Positions 32,481 through 42,844 of a DNA stretch of 64,000 nucleotides are shown here, piece after piece. Below the pieces are notes generated by a model. The model did not search any database. It was not told where the DNA came from and saw only the letters and a list, made by a program, of their open reading frames with translations. This stretch comes from Malaya genurostris (Eukaryota; Arthropoda; Insecta; Diptera; Culicidae): assembly GCF_030247185.1 (NCBI RefSeq), contig NC_080572.1, positions 124,000,928 through 124,064,927 on the forward strand. Reading direction: 5' to 3'. Position 1 is the stretch's first letter, and every line of letters starts with the position of its first letter. The translations under genes and the position numbers were made by a program.

Positions 32481-33682
32481 ATTAAAATCTCAATTTGCCG
32501 TTTGAAACGACGATAATTAAAATAATGTCATGAGAACTAAAACACCTAAGAATATCCATGCAAAAAAACACAGGCGGATTGATAAAAAAAGGTATCATCT
32601 CACTACTAGGTGGATTAATCACGTTTTTCAATGATATATGATTGAAATTTTGATTAGTAGCGAGCAAAGTCCTATTTTGTCTGCTAAAAATCTCCGGCAT
32701 ACCGGATTTCCCTGCCATAGCCGACGGTTTTGAAGGAGTAAGCGATATATCAAAGAGAAAGCATCGCTCTGATTCGTCAATCTAAGCAAAAGCGAAGCTG
32801 GTGAAAGCACGAAATCTCTAATTAGAAGCAAAATTATAGCTACCGTTTCAGTCCTACGTGTAGCATGCTAGAGGTAGGTCGTTGCTAGACAGCAAGACAA
32901 AAAGTGCCATAAAACGATTCGAAGCTTCAATTGGTAGGCTCTGATCTTGTGTCATGCAAGCTCGGATGAAATTCCATGTTATGTCGTTTCGCCTACCCCA
33001 GGGTAAATTTTGAGTGCTTAAGATTAATTTCTAATTTATATAAGATGAACTCGATTGATAATGAGAAAAAGTTTATCGCTTCAACCGAAATCGCAGAATG
33101 GTAGAGAAACTTAACGCTACAAAAATAACTGCTTGCATACAAAACTTGAACACAAGCTTGACGAAGAGAAGCTTAAATGTGGAAATCGCAAGTATGTACA
33201 AAGATATAATTGCATACATTTGGGATATTGATGTAATTTTGTCGGCTACAAAACAAATACAAATCAAGACAAACAGAGTCCATATTCTGGGCGTGTTCGG
33301 TGTTGGTACCTAATAAAGATCAATCTAAGCAGACTCTCGTGCAATTGCGGATTCAAGAGTGTGACGATTGATTGAACTGTTTGATTGTAGATCATTAGCA
33401 ATTTTGGTTGCCCCATGGGGCTGATCCTTGTAGTTTTTATCATATATTTTGTTCAGAAACAAGTGCTTCTACTTTAAATGGTCCACCCTGTACATTATTT
33501 AAGCCACAAACTATCAACGTCTGATTAAAGCAATATTTTGATCATGCTCAATGTTAGAATGTTTATTGTTTTGTTATACCAAGGAAAATAAGCAATGAAA
33601 CATTGAACATGTTAAAAATATTCTGAAGATGTTTTGCATACCAAAAATTGTACCGCATATTTACCTTATCTGAATATACCAC
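32481..33682. other. Anonymous stretch
   Basis: No gene supported. Short ORFs (32628-32831, 33098-33313) lack recognisable motifs. Confidence 0.4.
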
Positions 33683-33944
33683 ACAGAAAAAAAGTATGAA
33701 ATTTACACGACATGTAATTCAGTGATACTTTAAAATAGACATCAATTGAACCAAAATTTTGAATGAAAATCATCATCGATGTAAAAGTAAATGCCTTGAT
33801 TTTCCAATGAATTATACAACATATTTTAATTTACGTTCAGTTTTACTTTTAAAGTATGTTGAAAAGTAAAGATCTGAAGAGTAACTTTATATTCAATTTC
33901 GTGCTCCAAATGTGCATGAAAAAGGATGTAAATATTTTTATCTG
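33683..33944. mobile_element. Candidate small MITE
   Basis: The left end ACAGAAAAAAAGTATGAAATTTACA and the right end, reverse complement ACAGATAAAAATATTTACA, are similar. 262 bp, AT-rich, non-coding. The termini are low-complexity, so chance cannot be excluded. Confidence 0.4.
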
Positions 33945-33966
33945 TACATACTAGCATTTTTTCCTT

Positions 33967-33983
33967 GTCCTAGCTTCGGCTGG

Positions 33984-34023
<40 letters not shown>

Positions 34024-34044
34024 GGCCCCCCCTGCGCATTTTTT
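33967..34044 (+). pseudogene. Truncated U6 snRNA-like sequence
   Basis: The central 45 bases (ACATATACTAAAATTGG, GATACAGAGAAGATTAGCATGG) match the invariant U6 core with the ACAGAGA box. The 5' stem-loop, GTCCTAGCTTCGGCTGGAC, still pairs around a UUCG loop although its stem differs from the Drosophila U6 version. After TGCGCA the sequence goes straight to T6 (34039-34044), so the internal stem-loop and the 3' half of U6 are missing. Extra C residues precede TGCGCA. No PSE/TATA promoter recognised upstream. Most likely a truncated retrocopy. Confidence 0.8.
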
Positions 34045-35275
34045 CCAGAAAATATACATTAAACATGTAACGTTCCGATTCGGGCGGTAGTTCGTACGCA
34101 AATGCGTGAAAAAGTTAACTACTCTTCAACTCCTCGAATTGTTGTCCCACAAGGACCATAAATTTTCGCAATCAAACAATTGTTTCTCGCAGCCTTCAGT
34201 TCCAGCGATAGGATGCACCAGATGACGCACCTATTCGATGAGATCGGTCAATCTACCGACCTGTGTGATGCACTAACCGGAGCAAAACATGTTTCTACCG
34301 TTGGAGCTACATTGCCGTAGTCGTTGGATGCTTTGTTTAATTTCCTTTTGGTATGATGTATTGGGACCGCGATCGATGGTGCCAACAACCATAGGAGTAA
34401 ATGTTGATGCTTTCGCTGTTTCTGCTGTGAGGCAAGGCTTACCTGCACACTGTGACGGACGATACTGAATGAAAAAGATTTTTGTATCGCACATGCAGGA
34501 ACTAAATATTCCATTTACCAATTGCGTCCGTTTGCAGCATTCGACATTTCCAATAAATTTTACATCTGTGATTTTTTCAGGAATTCCAAACGAAATAAGA
34601 CATCGATTTAGTCATTGTAGAATAACGGCACCACATTCATATCAGTTCCACCGTTCATCTTATATATTACAAGGTGCGCATTTTGATCTCAACGAATGCC
34701 ACCTTTTTAAGTATATATCGATATTATACCGCTGTTTTGTAGCTTGCTCAATCAACAAGCAAAAACAAGTTTATAACAGAAAGTAATTTTCTTAACAAGC
34801 GTCGATATAAGTCTGTTCTCGTTAGTAGTTAGAATAACAAAATTTTCTAACAAGTATCAAAAAGAGAAACGGTTTAAATATAATTCTGTTATGCTGGTAG
34901 ACTTCCCTTTTCAAAATATCATATTTGTTTATATGGTTGGTTTTATTTCGTGTTTATTTCTTTTGTGTTTTATCATCCGACTTATGTCTTAATGATTTTC
35001 TAATAACTATTGACAGGGAAAAACCCGTTTGAGTTGGTGCACAATGTGCCATTCTCAAATAGGCACAAAACCTGTCTTTTTTCAAAAATTCACATTCAAC
35101 AACAATTCTAAAACAGTCAGATACAAATCACATTGAAAAACTTAGACAAATGATAAAATAATTAGCCTAATAATTTATCTACAGTACAGGTGTGTATATA
35201 AAGAGTTAGATCGCCTTAGATTTCATCGCATTTCCTGTATTAGCCGATTGTGGAAAAGTCTAGCAGGTTGTTGAA
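34045..35275. other. Stretch with one unrecognised ORF
   Basis: A minus-strand ORF at 34273-34521 (82 codons, IQYRPSQCAGKPCLTAETAK, GTIDRGPNTSYQKEI) has non-random looking composition but no domain I recognise. Several stretches around 34460-34700 also seem coding-like. The remainder is AT-rich. Confidence 0.35.
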
Positions 35276-35640
35276 CTCAAATAAATGAAAGAGTCATTGA
35301 CATTGACCGAAACGGGGAATTTCTTTGAAACTCCGATCTTTCTATAGGCCGATGAAAGAAACCCGGACTAGTACGTAGAGAACGAACTTGAACACTAGCA
35401 TTCAACTGCGCCAAAAGATTTGAACTGTCATTCTCAGATGTTAATATTTTCGCTGCAAATACTGCCTTTGCAATCTTCCTTCTTTTCTCGAGCTTATTTA
35501 GACCTAATAATCGGCAGCGTGCTTCATATGGAGACAAGTTCAATGGGTTCGTCCAGCGTAGGCTTCTTAGGGCATACCAAACAAATTTGCGTTGCACACA
35601 TTTGCGCATTTGCGACATGTGATGGTTTTTTTGTTCAACC
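35276..35640 (-). pseudogene. LINE reverse transcriptase, C-terminal fragment
   Basis: Minus-strand frame with QRKFVWYALRSLRWTNPLNL, SPYEARCRLLGLNKLEKRR and AKAVFAAKIL. This aligns by eye with the C-terminal region of the LINE at 17530-17740 (RKFGRFALRRFPWRNPWNLP). 5'-truncated; the upstream part of the frame (35640-35708) is not LINE-like. Confidence 0.75.
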
Positions 35641-35829
35641 GAAAGAAAAAAGCATCGGATAGTTATCGATTTCTTGTTGAGATATATGTTAGAACTATCT
35701 TTCTTCAACCGTCACAACTGAACGCTAGTTTCAACAATTCAAACCTGGCAATTTTAATGTTATTGACATAACCGTCCAACCTGCAGTGCACTGCAGACCC
35801 TGCAGTGAGCTGGCAGCATAAAAAAAGAT
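35641..35829. other. Anonymous junction sequence
   Basis: Short stretch between two relics; contains CTGCAGTGCACTGCAG-rich palindromic sequence at about 35780-35805. Confidence 0.3.
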
Positions 35830-36360
35830 GAGGGATCACTTCATGCACAATGCGATCTTTTTGATGCGGGACGAGATCAAAAAGTTCAATTCGTCCGTCT
35901 GGTTCGTCCAACAAGTAATGAAACGAATCGGATTTCATGTCTTCAAGATAACCAAGGGGTCTAACCGTGTAGGCAGAAGGCGAAGGAAAAATCCCACCCT
36001 GGTAAGCTATACTGCGAGTGGTTGCAGCCAAAATACATTGTAATGGACGACGAAACGTACATCAAAGCGGACACCAAGTAGATTCCCGGTCTGGAGCTTT
36101 TCGTTGGTATGTCCCACCTGGATGTTCCGGAGAAGTTTTGGAAGTAGAAGGACTAATAATTTGTTAAAAAGTACGAGGTGTGATAGGTAATCGTCATCAG
36201 GCGCTGAAGGAAAAGCTTCGGAAAACCGGGAAGGTCTTTAACAACGATAAGGATTTCTAGAAAAAGTGGATTAAAGTGCGAAAAAGATGGCGCATATGTT
36301 GCACAGAGTTTGATGAACAGTGTTGAGTTCAACATGCGAAAATTCGCACCAGGAGAGGTG
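35830..36360 (+). pseudogene. Tc1/mariner (ITm) transposase relic with internal deletions
   Basis: Contains a helix-turn-helix-like first part (35830-36000), YIVMDDETYIKADTK (first catalytic Asp, about 36040) and a C-terminal style segment near 36260-36330 (KWIKVRKRW...QSLMNSV in mixed frames). The middle, including the other two catalytic residues, is missing or scrambled and stops are frequent. Its closest in-window relatives are the DD37E copies, but the family cannot be fixed. Confidence 0.65.
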
Positions 36361-36564
36361 ATTTAATAAACAAACTTTGCACAAAGTGTGCATTTCATCC
36401 CTCGGAGTTTCAAAAATATACCACCTAAAATACATTTTTGGTGATCATTTTTGTCATCAACATGAAGTGCGAGAACGAATCGTTTTGAGCAAAAGACATG
36501 TGTGGGTTACTATGTGCGCGATGAGATGAACAGAGAGCAGTGTATTAAGAACTTATTCAACCTG

Positions 36565-36880
36565 TTGAAACAGTGAATCATTTATCGAGAAACGGCCAAA
36601 ATGGGCTCGGAGACAACGCAAAGCCTATCTGCAACATGAAAACGTTCCTGCACATTCAGCAAAAGTGGTCAAAGAAACCATTCCTACACTTGGTTAAGAA
36701 CGACTAATACACCCGCCATATTCACCAGACATGAGGCCTTCTGATTATCATCTCATTTCGTCAATTGGACACGAACTCGCCGAGAAACACTTACAAACCG
36801 TCGAGAAAATACAAAAATTACTCGATGAATGGATGTTAGTAAAAGGAGAAGATTTCTTTTGGGGTGATTCAGCATAACCC
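36565..36880 (+). pseudogene. mariner transposase C-terminal relic
   Basis: In one frame HENVPAHSAKVVKETI is followed by PPYSPDMRPSDYHLISSIGHEL, the mariner signature around the third catalytic Asp, then VEKIQKLLDEWM and EDFFWG. A stop interrupts the frame near 36705. No terminal repeats seen; it abuts the relic at 35830-36360. Confidence 0.8.
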
Positions 36881-37079
36881 TTCCAAATTTTATCACCCAC
36901 CTAAAAAAAAATTTTAGCTTTTAAGCCATCTCGTATAAAATTAGGCTAATATCAGAGCTTAAAATTGTCACACATTCTCAATGAAAGAAACCATTTCAGC
37001 AGTCTCATTTTCAATGTTTTACTGTCTCATTCGCAAATGACCGACACCAGAACAAACGAAGAGAGACGAAGCATTTTAG

Positions 37080-37372
37080 TTTCGAGTTTAGAGGAACTGA
37101 TTTGCATAGGTACAATACTAGAAACGCATCTGCTAGAACACCAAGCTTTCTGTTAGCCAGATCGCAAAACTTATTGTTGTACAAGGGAATAAGTTTTTTC
37201 AATTCGATGCCAAGAGAAATCAAACGCGCAGCGACATTGGTGGAGTTCAAAAGGTTATGTATTTCACACATAAAGTCCGCTTTGTAAGCAAATATTTAGT
37301 TAGTTAGTTCAAATTTTTTAGATTTTTTATTTTTTTTACGTATTACGAAGATTGTATTTTCTTTTTCTTTTT

Positions 37373-37376
<4 letters not shown>
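37080..37376 (+). pseudogene. LINE 3' end fragment (RT C-terminal tail)
   Basis: The frame reads LHRYNTRNASARTPSFLLAR, GISFFNSMPREIKRAATLVEFKR and stops at about 37289. The H-x-Y-N-T-R ... F-N-S-x-P-x-x-I-K arrangement is the usual C-terminus of CR1/Jockey-like RTs. It is followed by an AT-rich 3' UTR and a (TA)n tract where the gypsy-group element inserted. Confidence 0.7.

Positions 37377-37417
<41 letters not shown>
37377..37417. repeat. (TA)n tract, left of gypsy-group element
   Basis: About 40 bp of alternating T and A. Continues at 44716-44875 after the element. Confidence 0.95.
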
Positions 37418-37419
<2 letters not shown>

Positions 37420-37767
37420 TTAACAGCCAGCGTTTCCCAAGAACGTCACCAATAGCAGACGATTAACAGCCAGCGTTTCCCAAGAACGTCACCAATAGCA
37501 GACGATCGAGATTCCCACGGAATGAAGACCGCAGCATCAACAACAATCGTCGCCCCAGCATCAGTCACGTACACGGTAAACAAATCTTGTATCGCGTTAC
37601 CGGCGCTAGGGAATAGTAAATCGACAGGGTTCTCACGATCGGCAGCTAGCTAGGTTAGGCTTAGAGTAAAGTTAGAACAAAAATAAAGTTTAGTTTCAGT
37701 TTAACCTCAGAAATGAAAAGTGTTCTCTCTTTTTAAAAACCCCTTTGCGAGGGTAGATATTTTAAAT
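37418..37767 (+). repeat. Gypsy-group 5' LTR
   Basis: 350 bp. Contains an internal 43-bp tandem duplication (37420-37462 and 37463-37505). Differs from the 3' LTR by A/G at 37463-equivalent and within CCTCAGAA(A/G)TG. The last base overlaps the T of the primer-binding site, so the end is uncertain by one base. Confidence 0.93.
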
Positions 37768-37784
37768 GGCGCAGTCGTTCGGAT
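37767..37784 (+). promoter_or_regulatory. Gypsy-group primer-binding site
   Basis: TGGCGCAGTCGTTCGGAT directly follows the LTR. The TGGCGCAGTC start is shared with 17.6/297-type elements, where a serine tRNA is the reported primer; assignment here is by resemblance. Confidence 0.7.
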
Positions 37785-37925
37785 TGTAGTGCGGTTTTTT
37801 TTCAAGTGATTTCTTTCGGCACGAAGAGCCATCCCCGAAGGTACATCGGTGATTAGTGAAGAGATCCAGAAGAAGCTGCACCGGACCCATCATCTAGTTA
37901 ACAGCGAGAGAATATCGCAACCTAA

Positions 37926-37933
37926 CCGTAAGT
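37926..37933 (+). promoter_or_regulatory. Candidate splice donor for env message
   Basis: CCGTAAGT in the untranslated leader, a strong GTAAGT donor, 136 bp before the gag ATG. Paired with the acceptor at 42843-42844 it would remove gag and pol. Inferred. Confidence 0.5.
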
Positions 37934-38063
37934 AATTTTAATCTTTTAATTAACTATTATCACATAAGTTTAACGCATCTAACATTTCTTAGCTATTGCC
38001 TAAAAGTGAGCTATTGACATTGTAGTGAAGTGAAATTAATTTTAGTTAAACAAATCAGTGAAA

Positions 38064-39401
38064 ATGGAACAGCACATCGCTGCTCTTAATCAACAGATCG
38101 CCTCACAGGAGGACGAAATTCAACAATTAAGAATGGAGCTTCTAGGTGCGTCAGAAGCTGCCCAAGCGGCTCAAGTAGCAGCTGCCGAGGCTAGAACAAA
38201 TATGCTACCTCGAGCTGCAGGAGATCCCGAGAGTATTTTAAAATCTCTCCAGACTCCCCAGATCATTCGAGACCTTCCCAGTTTCGATGGAAACCCAATA
38301 AAATTGCATTCTTTTATTAGAGCCATTGATAGTTTAATGCCAACTATCAATAGAGCTGTTGGAACAGATTGCCACCAAGTTTGGATTCAAGCAATTCGAA
38401 CCAAAATAGTGGGAGAAGCAGACAATATTCTAGAATTGTACGGTACAAGTTTGAATTGGACCGACATAAAGCAAAATTTAATTACTCATTATAGCGACCG
38501 ACGGGATGAGGTGTCTTTGACACGCGACCTCTTCGCTATTCACCAAGTGAACACTGTAGAAGAATTCTACAGCAAAATCTCGCATGTGGTGTCTCTGTTA
38601 GTGAATTTGCTGAACATCAGTGAAGAGCACACAGCTGTGAAAGCTGCGAAGAACAATTTTTATCAACAGCTAGGACTAAAAGTATTTTTGGGAGGATTAA
38701 AGGATCCGTTAGGACCAATAATCCGGGCTCAGGCCCCAACAAATTTAAAGGATGCTCTTCGATTATGCATCGAAGAAAGCAATTACTCTCACACGCGAAA
38801 TAAACCATTTGGCACACCTCCACCAATTCCACAAAAGCCAAATTCATCTCCACAATGGCCCATTAAACCGTTTAACAACAGATCACAATTTCCACCATTT
38901 TCACCAAAACCCGTTCAATTTCCACCACAACGACCAATTCAATTCACACAACAAAGACCTTTTCCCTTCCAACAACCACGATTCCAATTTCCGCAACAAC
39001 GACCATTTCATTTCTCACCGCAAGGACAATTTCAAAATCCCCAACAACGACCATTTCCGTTTCCTCAAAGAGTGACTCAAAACCCACAACCAAAGCCAAC
39101 TCCAATGGAAGTGGATAGCTCCATTAGAAGTAGGCAGATAAATTATATGAACCGTCCACATTTTCAAATAGAGGAATTTCCAACAAATTGTGATGATTCC
39201 TATTTCTATGATCCCAATGAATATTATTATTACGATAATTATAACCAACAATATCAAACTGCGTATGAAAACACTAACGAACCTCCACCAGTCGAAACAA
39301 ACCCCCAACATTTAGAATCCAATCAAGAAACCGATAGCAAGGAAGCCGAAATTGATGATCTAAATTTTCATCAAGTGGCGGCAGACTTTCATCCGACGTA
39401 A
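38064..39401 (+). CDS. gag: gag, structural protein of gypsy-group element
   Basis: 445 residues from the ATG at 38064 (the frame also opens with GTG at 38058). Forms the particle shell. The N-terminus (residues 2-45) is a heptad-rich Gln/Glu/Ala segment likely to be a coiled coil. The middle part (FDGNPIKLHSFIRAIDSLMP, about residue 80) is a capsid-type domain. Residues about 255-345 are a Pro/Gln/Phe-rich region with repeats of the FPQQRPF type. There is no CCHC knuckle, as is usual for errantivirus gags. The last 60 residues are acidic and Tyr/Asn rich. Its final codons overlap pol in the -1 frame. Confidence 0.9.
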   Translation: MEQHIAALNQQIASQEDEIQQLRMELLGASEAAQAAQVAAAEARTNMLPRAAGDPESILKSLQTPQIIRDLPSFDGNPIKLHSFIRAIDSLMPTINRAVGTDCHQVWIQAIRTKIVGEADNILELYGTSLNWTDIKQNLITHYSDRRDEVSLTRDLFAIHQVNTVEEFYSKISHVVSLLVNLLNISEEHTAVKAAKNNFYQQLGLKVFLGGLKDPLGPIIRAQAPTNLKDALRLCIEESNYSHTRNKPFGTPPPIPQKPNSSPQWPIKPFNNRSQFPPFSPKPVQFPPQRPIQFTQQRPFPFQQPRFQFPQQRPFHFSPQGQFQNPQQRPFPFPQRVTQNPQPKPTPMEVDSSIRSRQINYMNRPHFQIEEFPTNCDDSYFYDPNEYYYYDNYNQQYQTAYENTNEPPPVETNPQHLESNQETDSKEAEIDDLNFHQVAADFHPT

Positions 39402-42400
39402 ATAATTTCATCCCTTACATCGAAATAAACACTTCCAAAGGCTTACTAAAATTTCTCATAGACACAGGTGCAAACAAGAATTACATTAGTACCAAGCACG
39501 TAAACCTTCAAAAATGCAGATTTACCGAGCCAACCTCAGTTCAAAATATCAATGGTTGTCATAAAATAAATCAATTTGTTGAATTTAACCCCTTTATTCA
39601 GATTCCTGGCACACAAAAATTGAAATTTTATATCTTTGATTTTCATCCTTATTTCGATGGATTAATTGGATACGAGGCGTTACAATTGCTGAAAGCCAAT
39701 ATTCTTACTGCTAGTAACGAACTTCAATTTGCTTCTGGAAAAATTCAAATGCAACGAAAATATCCTCATTCTCAACGAATACAATTAAACTCTAACGAGA
39801 CGAAATTCGTAAGCTTTCCTGTTAATATCAATAACGGCGATTTCCTAGTATCAGAAGATACTTTTATTTGCAACAATATACTCCTGCACTCAGGCTTGTA
39901 TAGCGCAGTGAATAGTCGAGCTTGTTTAGCCATAACTAATAGTTCGAACGAGTTATCGCGAATCGATATTAGTCAACCCATGGAATTTGAATTAAATAAT
40001 TTTGAAACCCAACCTTCACCAAAATTTGCCAAGCCGATAAACCAGCGTTTATTCGATCAATTGCGATTGAATCACCTTAACTCAGACGAAAAATCGAAAT
40101 TGTTGAACGTCATCAGTAGAAATCAGGGTGTATTTTTGTTAGAAGGAGAACATCTTACCTTTACTAACGCAATAAAACATAGCATCAAAACAAAAGATGA
40201 TTTGCCTATTTACTCCAAATCGTATCGGTACCCCTTTTGTCATAAGGAGGAAGTACAAAAACAAATTCTCAAAATGCTTGAACAGGGTATTATAAGACAC
40301 TCTGTCAGCCCTTGGACTTCTCCGGTTTGGATCGTCCCGAAAAAGATGGACGCTTCCGGCCAAAAGAAATGGCGATTGGTAATCGACTATCGGAAGTTAA
40401 ATGAGAAGACTATCGATGATCGATACCCAATCCCGAACATAACCGACATCCTCGATAAACTCGGGAGATGCAATTATTTTTCTACGCTAGACTTAGCATC
40501 CGGTTTCCACCAGATCGAAGTTGAAGCATCAGACATTCCCAAAACGGCTTTTAATGTCGAGAATGGACACTATGAGTTTTTGAGAATGCCCTTTGGACTA
40601 AAGAATGCCCCCTCTACGTTTCAGAGAGTAATGGACAACGTTCTAAGAGAACACATTGGCCTAAGATGTTTCATCTATATGGATGATATCATCGTTTTTT
40701 CAAGTAGTCTTCAAGAACATCTGGATAATTTGGGAAAAATTTTCGATACACTATCTAGATGCAATATGAAAGTACAATTAGATAAGTGCGAGTTTCTATG
40801 TAAAGAAGTTGCATTTTTAGGACACATCGTTACTACTGAAGGAGTTAAGCCAAACCCAGACAAAATTAATATTATTAAAAATTGGCCATTGCCAAAGAGC
40901 GAAAAAGAACTTAGAAGCTTTCTTGGAATTTTGGGTTACTATCGAAAATTTATAAAAGATTTTGCGAAAATAGCGAAACCTTTAACAAATTCACTTAGGA
41001 AAGGCGAAACCATCATTCATTCTGAAGAGTTCATTAAATCATTTCAAAAATGTAAAGCAATCCTCACTAGTAATGACATACTCCAATACCCAGATTTTGA
41101 TAAACCCTTCATTTTAACTACAGACGCCTCTAATCATGCAATTGGCGCTGTTCTTTCACAAGGACCTTTGGGTAAAGACAAACCCATCGCGTTTGCTTCA
41201 CGCACATTGAATAAATCTGAAGAGAATTATTCAACGATCGAAAAAGAACTCTTGGCGATCGTTTGGAGTTGTAAACATTTTCGACCGTACCTCTATGGAA
41301 GAAAATTTACGCTCTACACCGATCATAAACCGTTAACTTACAGTTTGAATTTAAAAGAACCGAATCAAAGATTGATCCACTGGCGTTTAAGCTTAGCAGA
41401 ATTCGATTACGATGTTCAATACAAACCTGGAAAACAAAACGTCGTAGCAGACGGATTGTCTAGAGTTGTTCAAGAAATTAACGTTAACGAAAATGAACTA
41501 TCATCAGATAACGCAACAGTACATTCCGCAGACACGGATGATTCCGAATACATTCCGTGTACAGAAAAACCTTTAAATTATTTCAGTAATCAAATAATCC
41601 TTCAAGTTGGCCCCGAAGAAGATAATATTCACGAAGAGGTTTTTCCGAGAGTTCATAGAAGAACAATTACAAAATTAATATTTGGTATCCCTCAATTGAT
41701 AACAATATTTAAAGATTTTATGGACTTGAAACGCAATAATTGCATATTGTGTCCCGAAAGTTTGATAAATACGATTCAAATAGTATACAAAAATTACTTT
41801 AGTCGATGTAAGACTTTCAAAATTTTCATCACGCAGAAACTTTTGGTTGACTTGAAAACCCTCGAGGAACAAAGTGCCACCATTGAACAAACTCATGAAT
41901 CAGCCCACCGAGGAGTTTGGGAAAACGAAAAACAAATATCCAATCGGTTCTACTTTCCAAAAATGAAGCATAAAATTCAACAGTTCATCAAAATTTGCGA
42001 AGTATGTAATCGAAACAAATATGACCGACACCCATACAAAATTAAACTTGGCTCAACACCGAACACGAAAAAACCATTAGAAATAATTCATATTGACATA
42101 TTTTTAACTCAACCGTACATCTTTTTATCTGCAGTAGATAAGTTCTCTAGATTCGGAGTATTGATCCCAATAAAATCCAGGAATATAGTCGATGTTAGAA
42201 GAGGCCTGCTGAAACTTTTCTCAACCTATGGTACACCGGAGCTTATCGTAAGTGATAACGAACCTGCATTTCGATCAGCCGACATAAGAGGTATGGTAAA
42301 TAATTTGAATGTACAGATGCATTTCGTGCCTGCTAATCACAGTGAAAGTAATGGTTTGGTCGAAAGATTTCATTCAACAGTTGCAGAAATCTTTCGATGT

Positions 42401-42820
42401 ATAAAGCCCCAGTACAATGACCTTACGCACAAAGAAATTTTCTTAATTGCTTGTACTTTGTACAACAACACGATTCATTCAGCCACCGGTTTCAAACCGA
42501 GAGAGATTTTCTTTGGGCTAAAGGACGAACACGAACGGCCTCTTGACATTCAGAAAATGATAGAAGAAAGAGACAACTTCTATGATGAGGTAATTTTGGC
42601 AAACGATAAGACACGATCAAAAAATTTATCCTTCCACAATAAAGGAAGAGAAGAAGCACCTCACATAGCAGACGAAGAAATAGTTTTCAAAAGGATTCAA
42701 GGAATCAAAAAGAAAACTAAAGAAAGATTTTCACCGACTGAAGCTATGGAGGACAAACAAAGAACGATCCTCGATAGGTCCGGCCGGGAAATTCACAAAG
42801 AAAACATAAAAAGACTTTGA
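39359..42820 (+). CDS. pol: pol: protease, reverse transcriptase, RNase H, integrase
   Basis: The frame is open from 39359, entered by a -1 shift at 39362-39368; an internal ATG lies at 39620. The protease active site LIDTGA is at about 39452-39469 (Asp codon 39461). RT: WRLVIDYRKLN, TLDLASGFHQI and the catalytic YMDD at 40676-40687, then FLGHIVTTEGVKPNPDK. RNase H: TTDASNHAIGAVLSQ and YTDHKPLTY. Integrase: His-His-Cys-Cys zinc region ending ICEVCNRNKY, then HIDIF (first Asp), IVSDNEPAF (second Asp) and SESNGLVERFHS (Glu). All catalytic residues are present and no stop or shift breaks the frame. Total after the shift is about 1150 residues, normal for the group. Confidence 0.94.
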   Translation, partial: SKFSSSGGRLSSDVNNFIPYIEINTSKGLLKFLIDTGANKNYISTKHVNLQKCRFTEPTSVQNINGCHKINQFVEFNPFIQIPGTQKLKFYIFDFHPYFDGLIGYEALQLLKANILTASNELQFASGKIQMQRKYPHSQRIQLNSNETKFVSFPVNINNGDFLVSEDTFICNNILLHSGLYSAVNSRACLAITNSSNELSRIDISQPMEFELNNFETQPSPKFAKPINQRLFDQLRLNHLNSDEKSKLLNVISRNQGVFLLEGEHLTFTNAIKHSIKTKDDLPIYSKSYRYPFCHKEEVQKQILKMLEQGIIRHSVSPWTSPVWIVPKKMDASGQKKWRLVIDYRKLNEKTIDDRYPIPNITDILDKLGRCNYFSTLDLASGFHQIEVEASDIPKTAFNVENGHYEFLRMPFGLKNAPSTFQRVMDNVLREHIGLRCFIYMDDIIVFSSSLQEHLDNLGKIFDTLSRCNMKVQLDKCEFLCKEVAFLGHIVTTEGVKPNPDKINIIKNWPLPKSEKELRSFLGILGYYRKFIKDFAKIAKPLTNSLRKGETIIHSEEFIKSFQKCKAILTSNDILQYPDFDKPFILTTDASNHAIGAVLSQGPLGKDKPIAFASRTLNKSEENYSTIEKELLAIVWSCKHFRPYLYGRKFTLYTDHKPLTYSLNLKEPNQRLIHWRLSLAEFDYDVQYKPGKQNVVADGLSRVVQEINVNENELSSDNATVHSADTDDSEYIPCTEKPLNYFSNQIILQVGPEEDNIHEEVFPRVHRRTITKLIFGIPQLITIFKDFMDLKRNNCILCPESLINTIQIVYKNYFSRCKTFKIFITQKLLVDLKTLEEQSATIEQTHESAHRGVWENEKQISNRFYFPKMKHKIQQFIKICEVCNRNKYDRHPYKIKLGSTPNTKKPLEIIHIDIFLTQPYIFLSAVDKFSRFGVLIPIKSRNIVDVRRGLLKLFSTYGTPELIVSDNEPAFRSADIRGMVNNLNVQMHFVPANHSESNGLVERFHSTVAEIFRCIKPQYNDLTHKEIFLIACTLYNNTIHSATGFKPREIFFGLKDEHERPLDIQKMIEERDNFYDEVILANDKTRSKNLSFHNKGREEAPHIADEEIVFKRIQGIKKKTKERFSPTEAMEDKQRTILDRSGREIHKENIKRL
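39362..39368 (+). promoter_or_regulatory. -1 ribosomal frameshift heptamer A AAT TTT
   Basis: AAATTTT read in the gag frame as A-AAT-TTT fits the X-XXY-YYZ rule. The pol frame is closed by TGA at 39356-39358 and open from there on, and gag stops at 39399-39401, so the shift must fall in this 40-base window. No stimulatory structure was modelled. Confidence 0.75.
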
Positions 42821-42827
42821 AATTAAT

Positions 42828-42844
42828 ATTTGTCTTTCTTTCAG
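42828..42844 (+). promoter_or_regulatory. Candidate splice acceptor for env
   Basis: TTTGTCTTTCTTTCAG: pyrimidine-rich tract ending in CAG at 42844, one base before the env ATG at 42846. Confidence 0.7.

Noticed and set aside
33967..34044. Functional U6 snRNA gene
   Set aside because: The internal stem-loop and 3' half are missing and no insect PSE/TATA promoter is visible.
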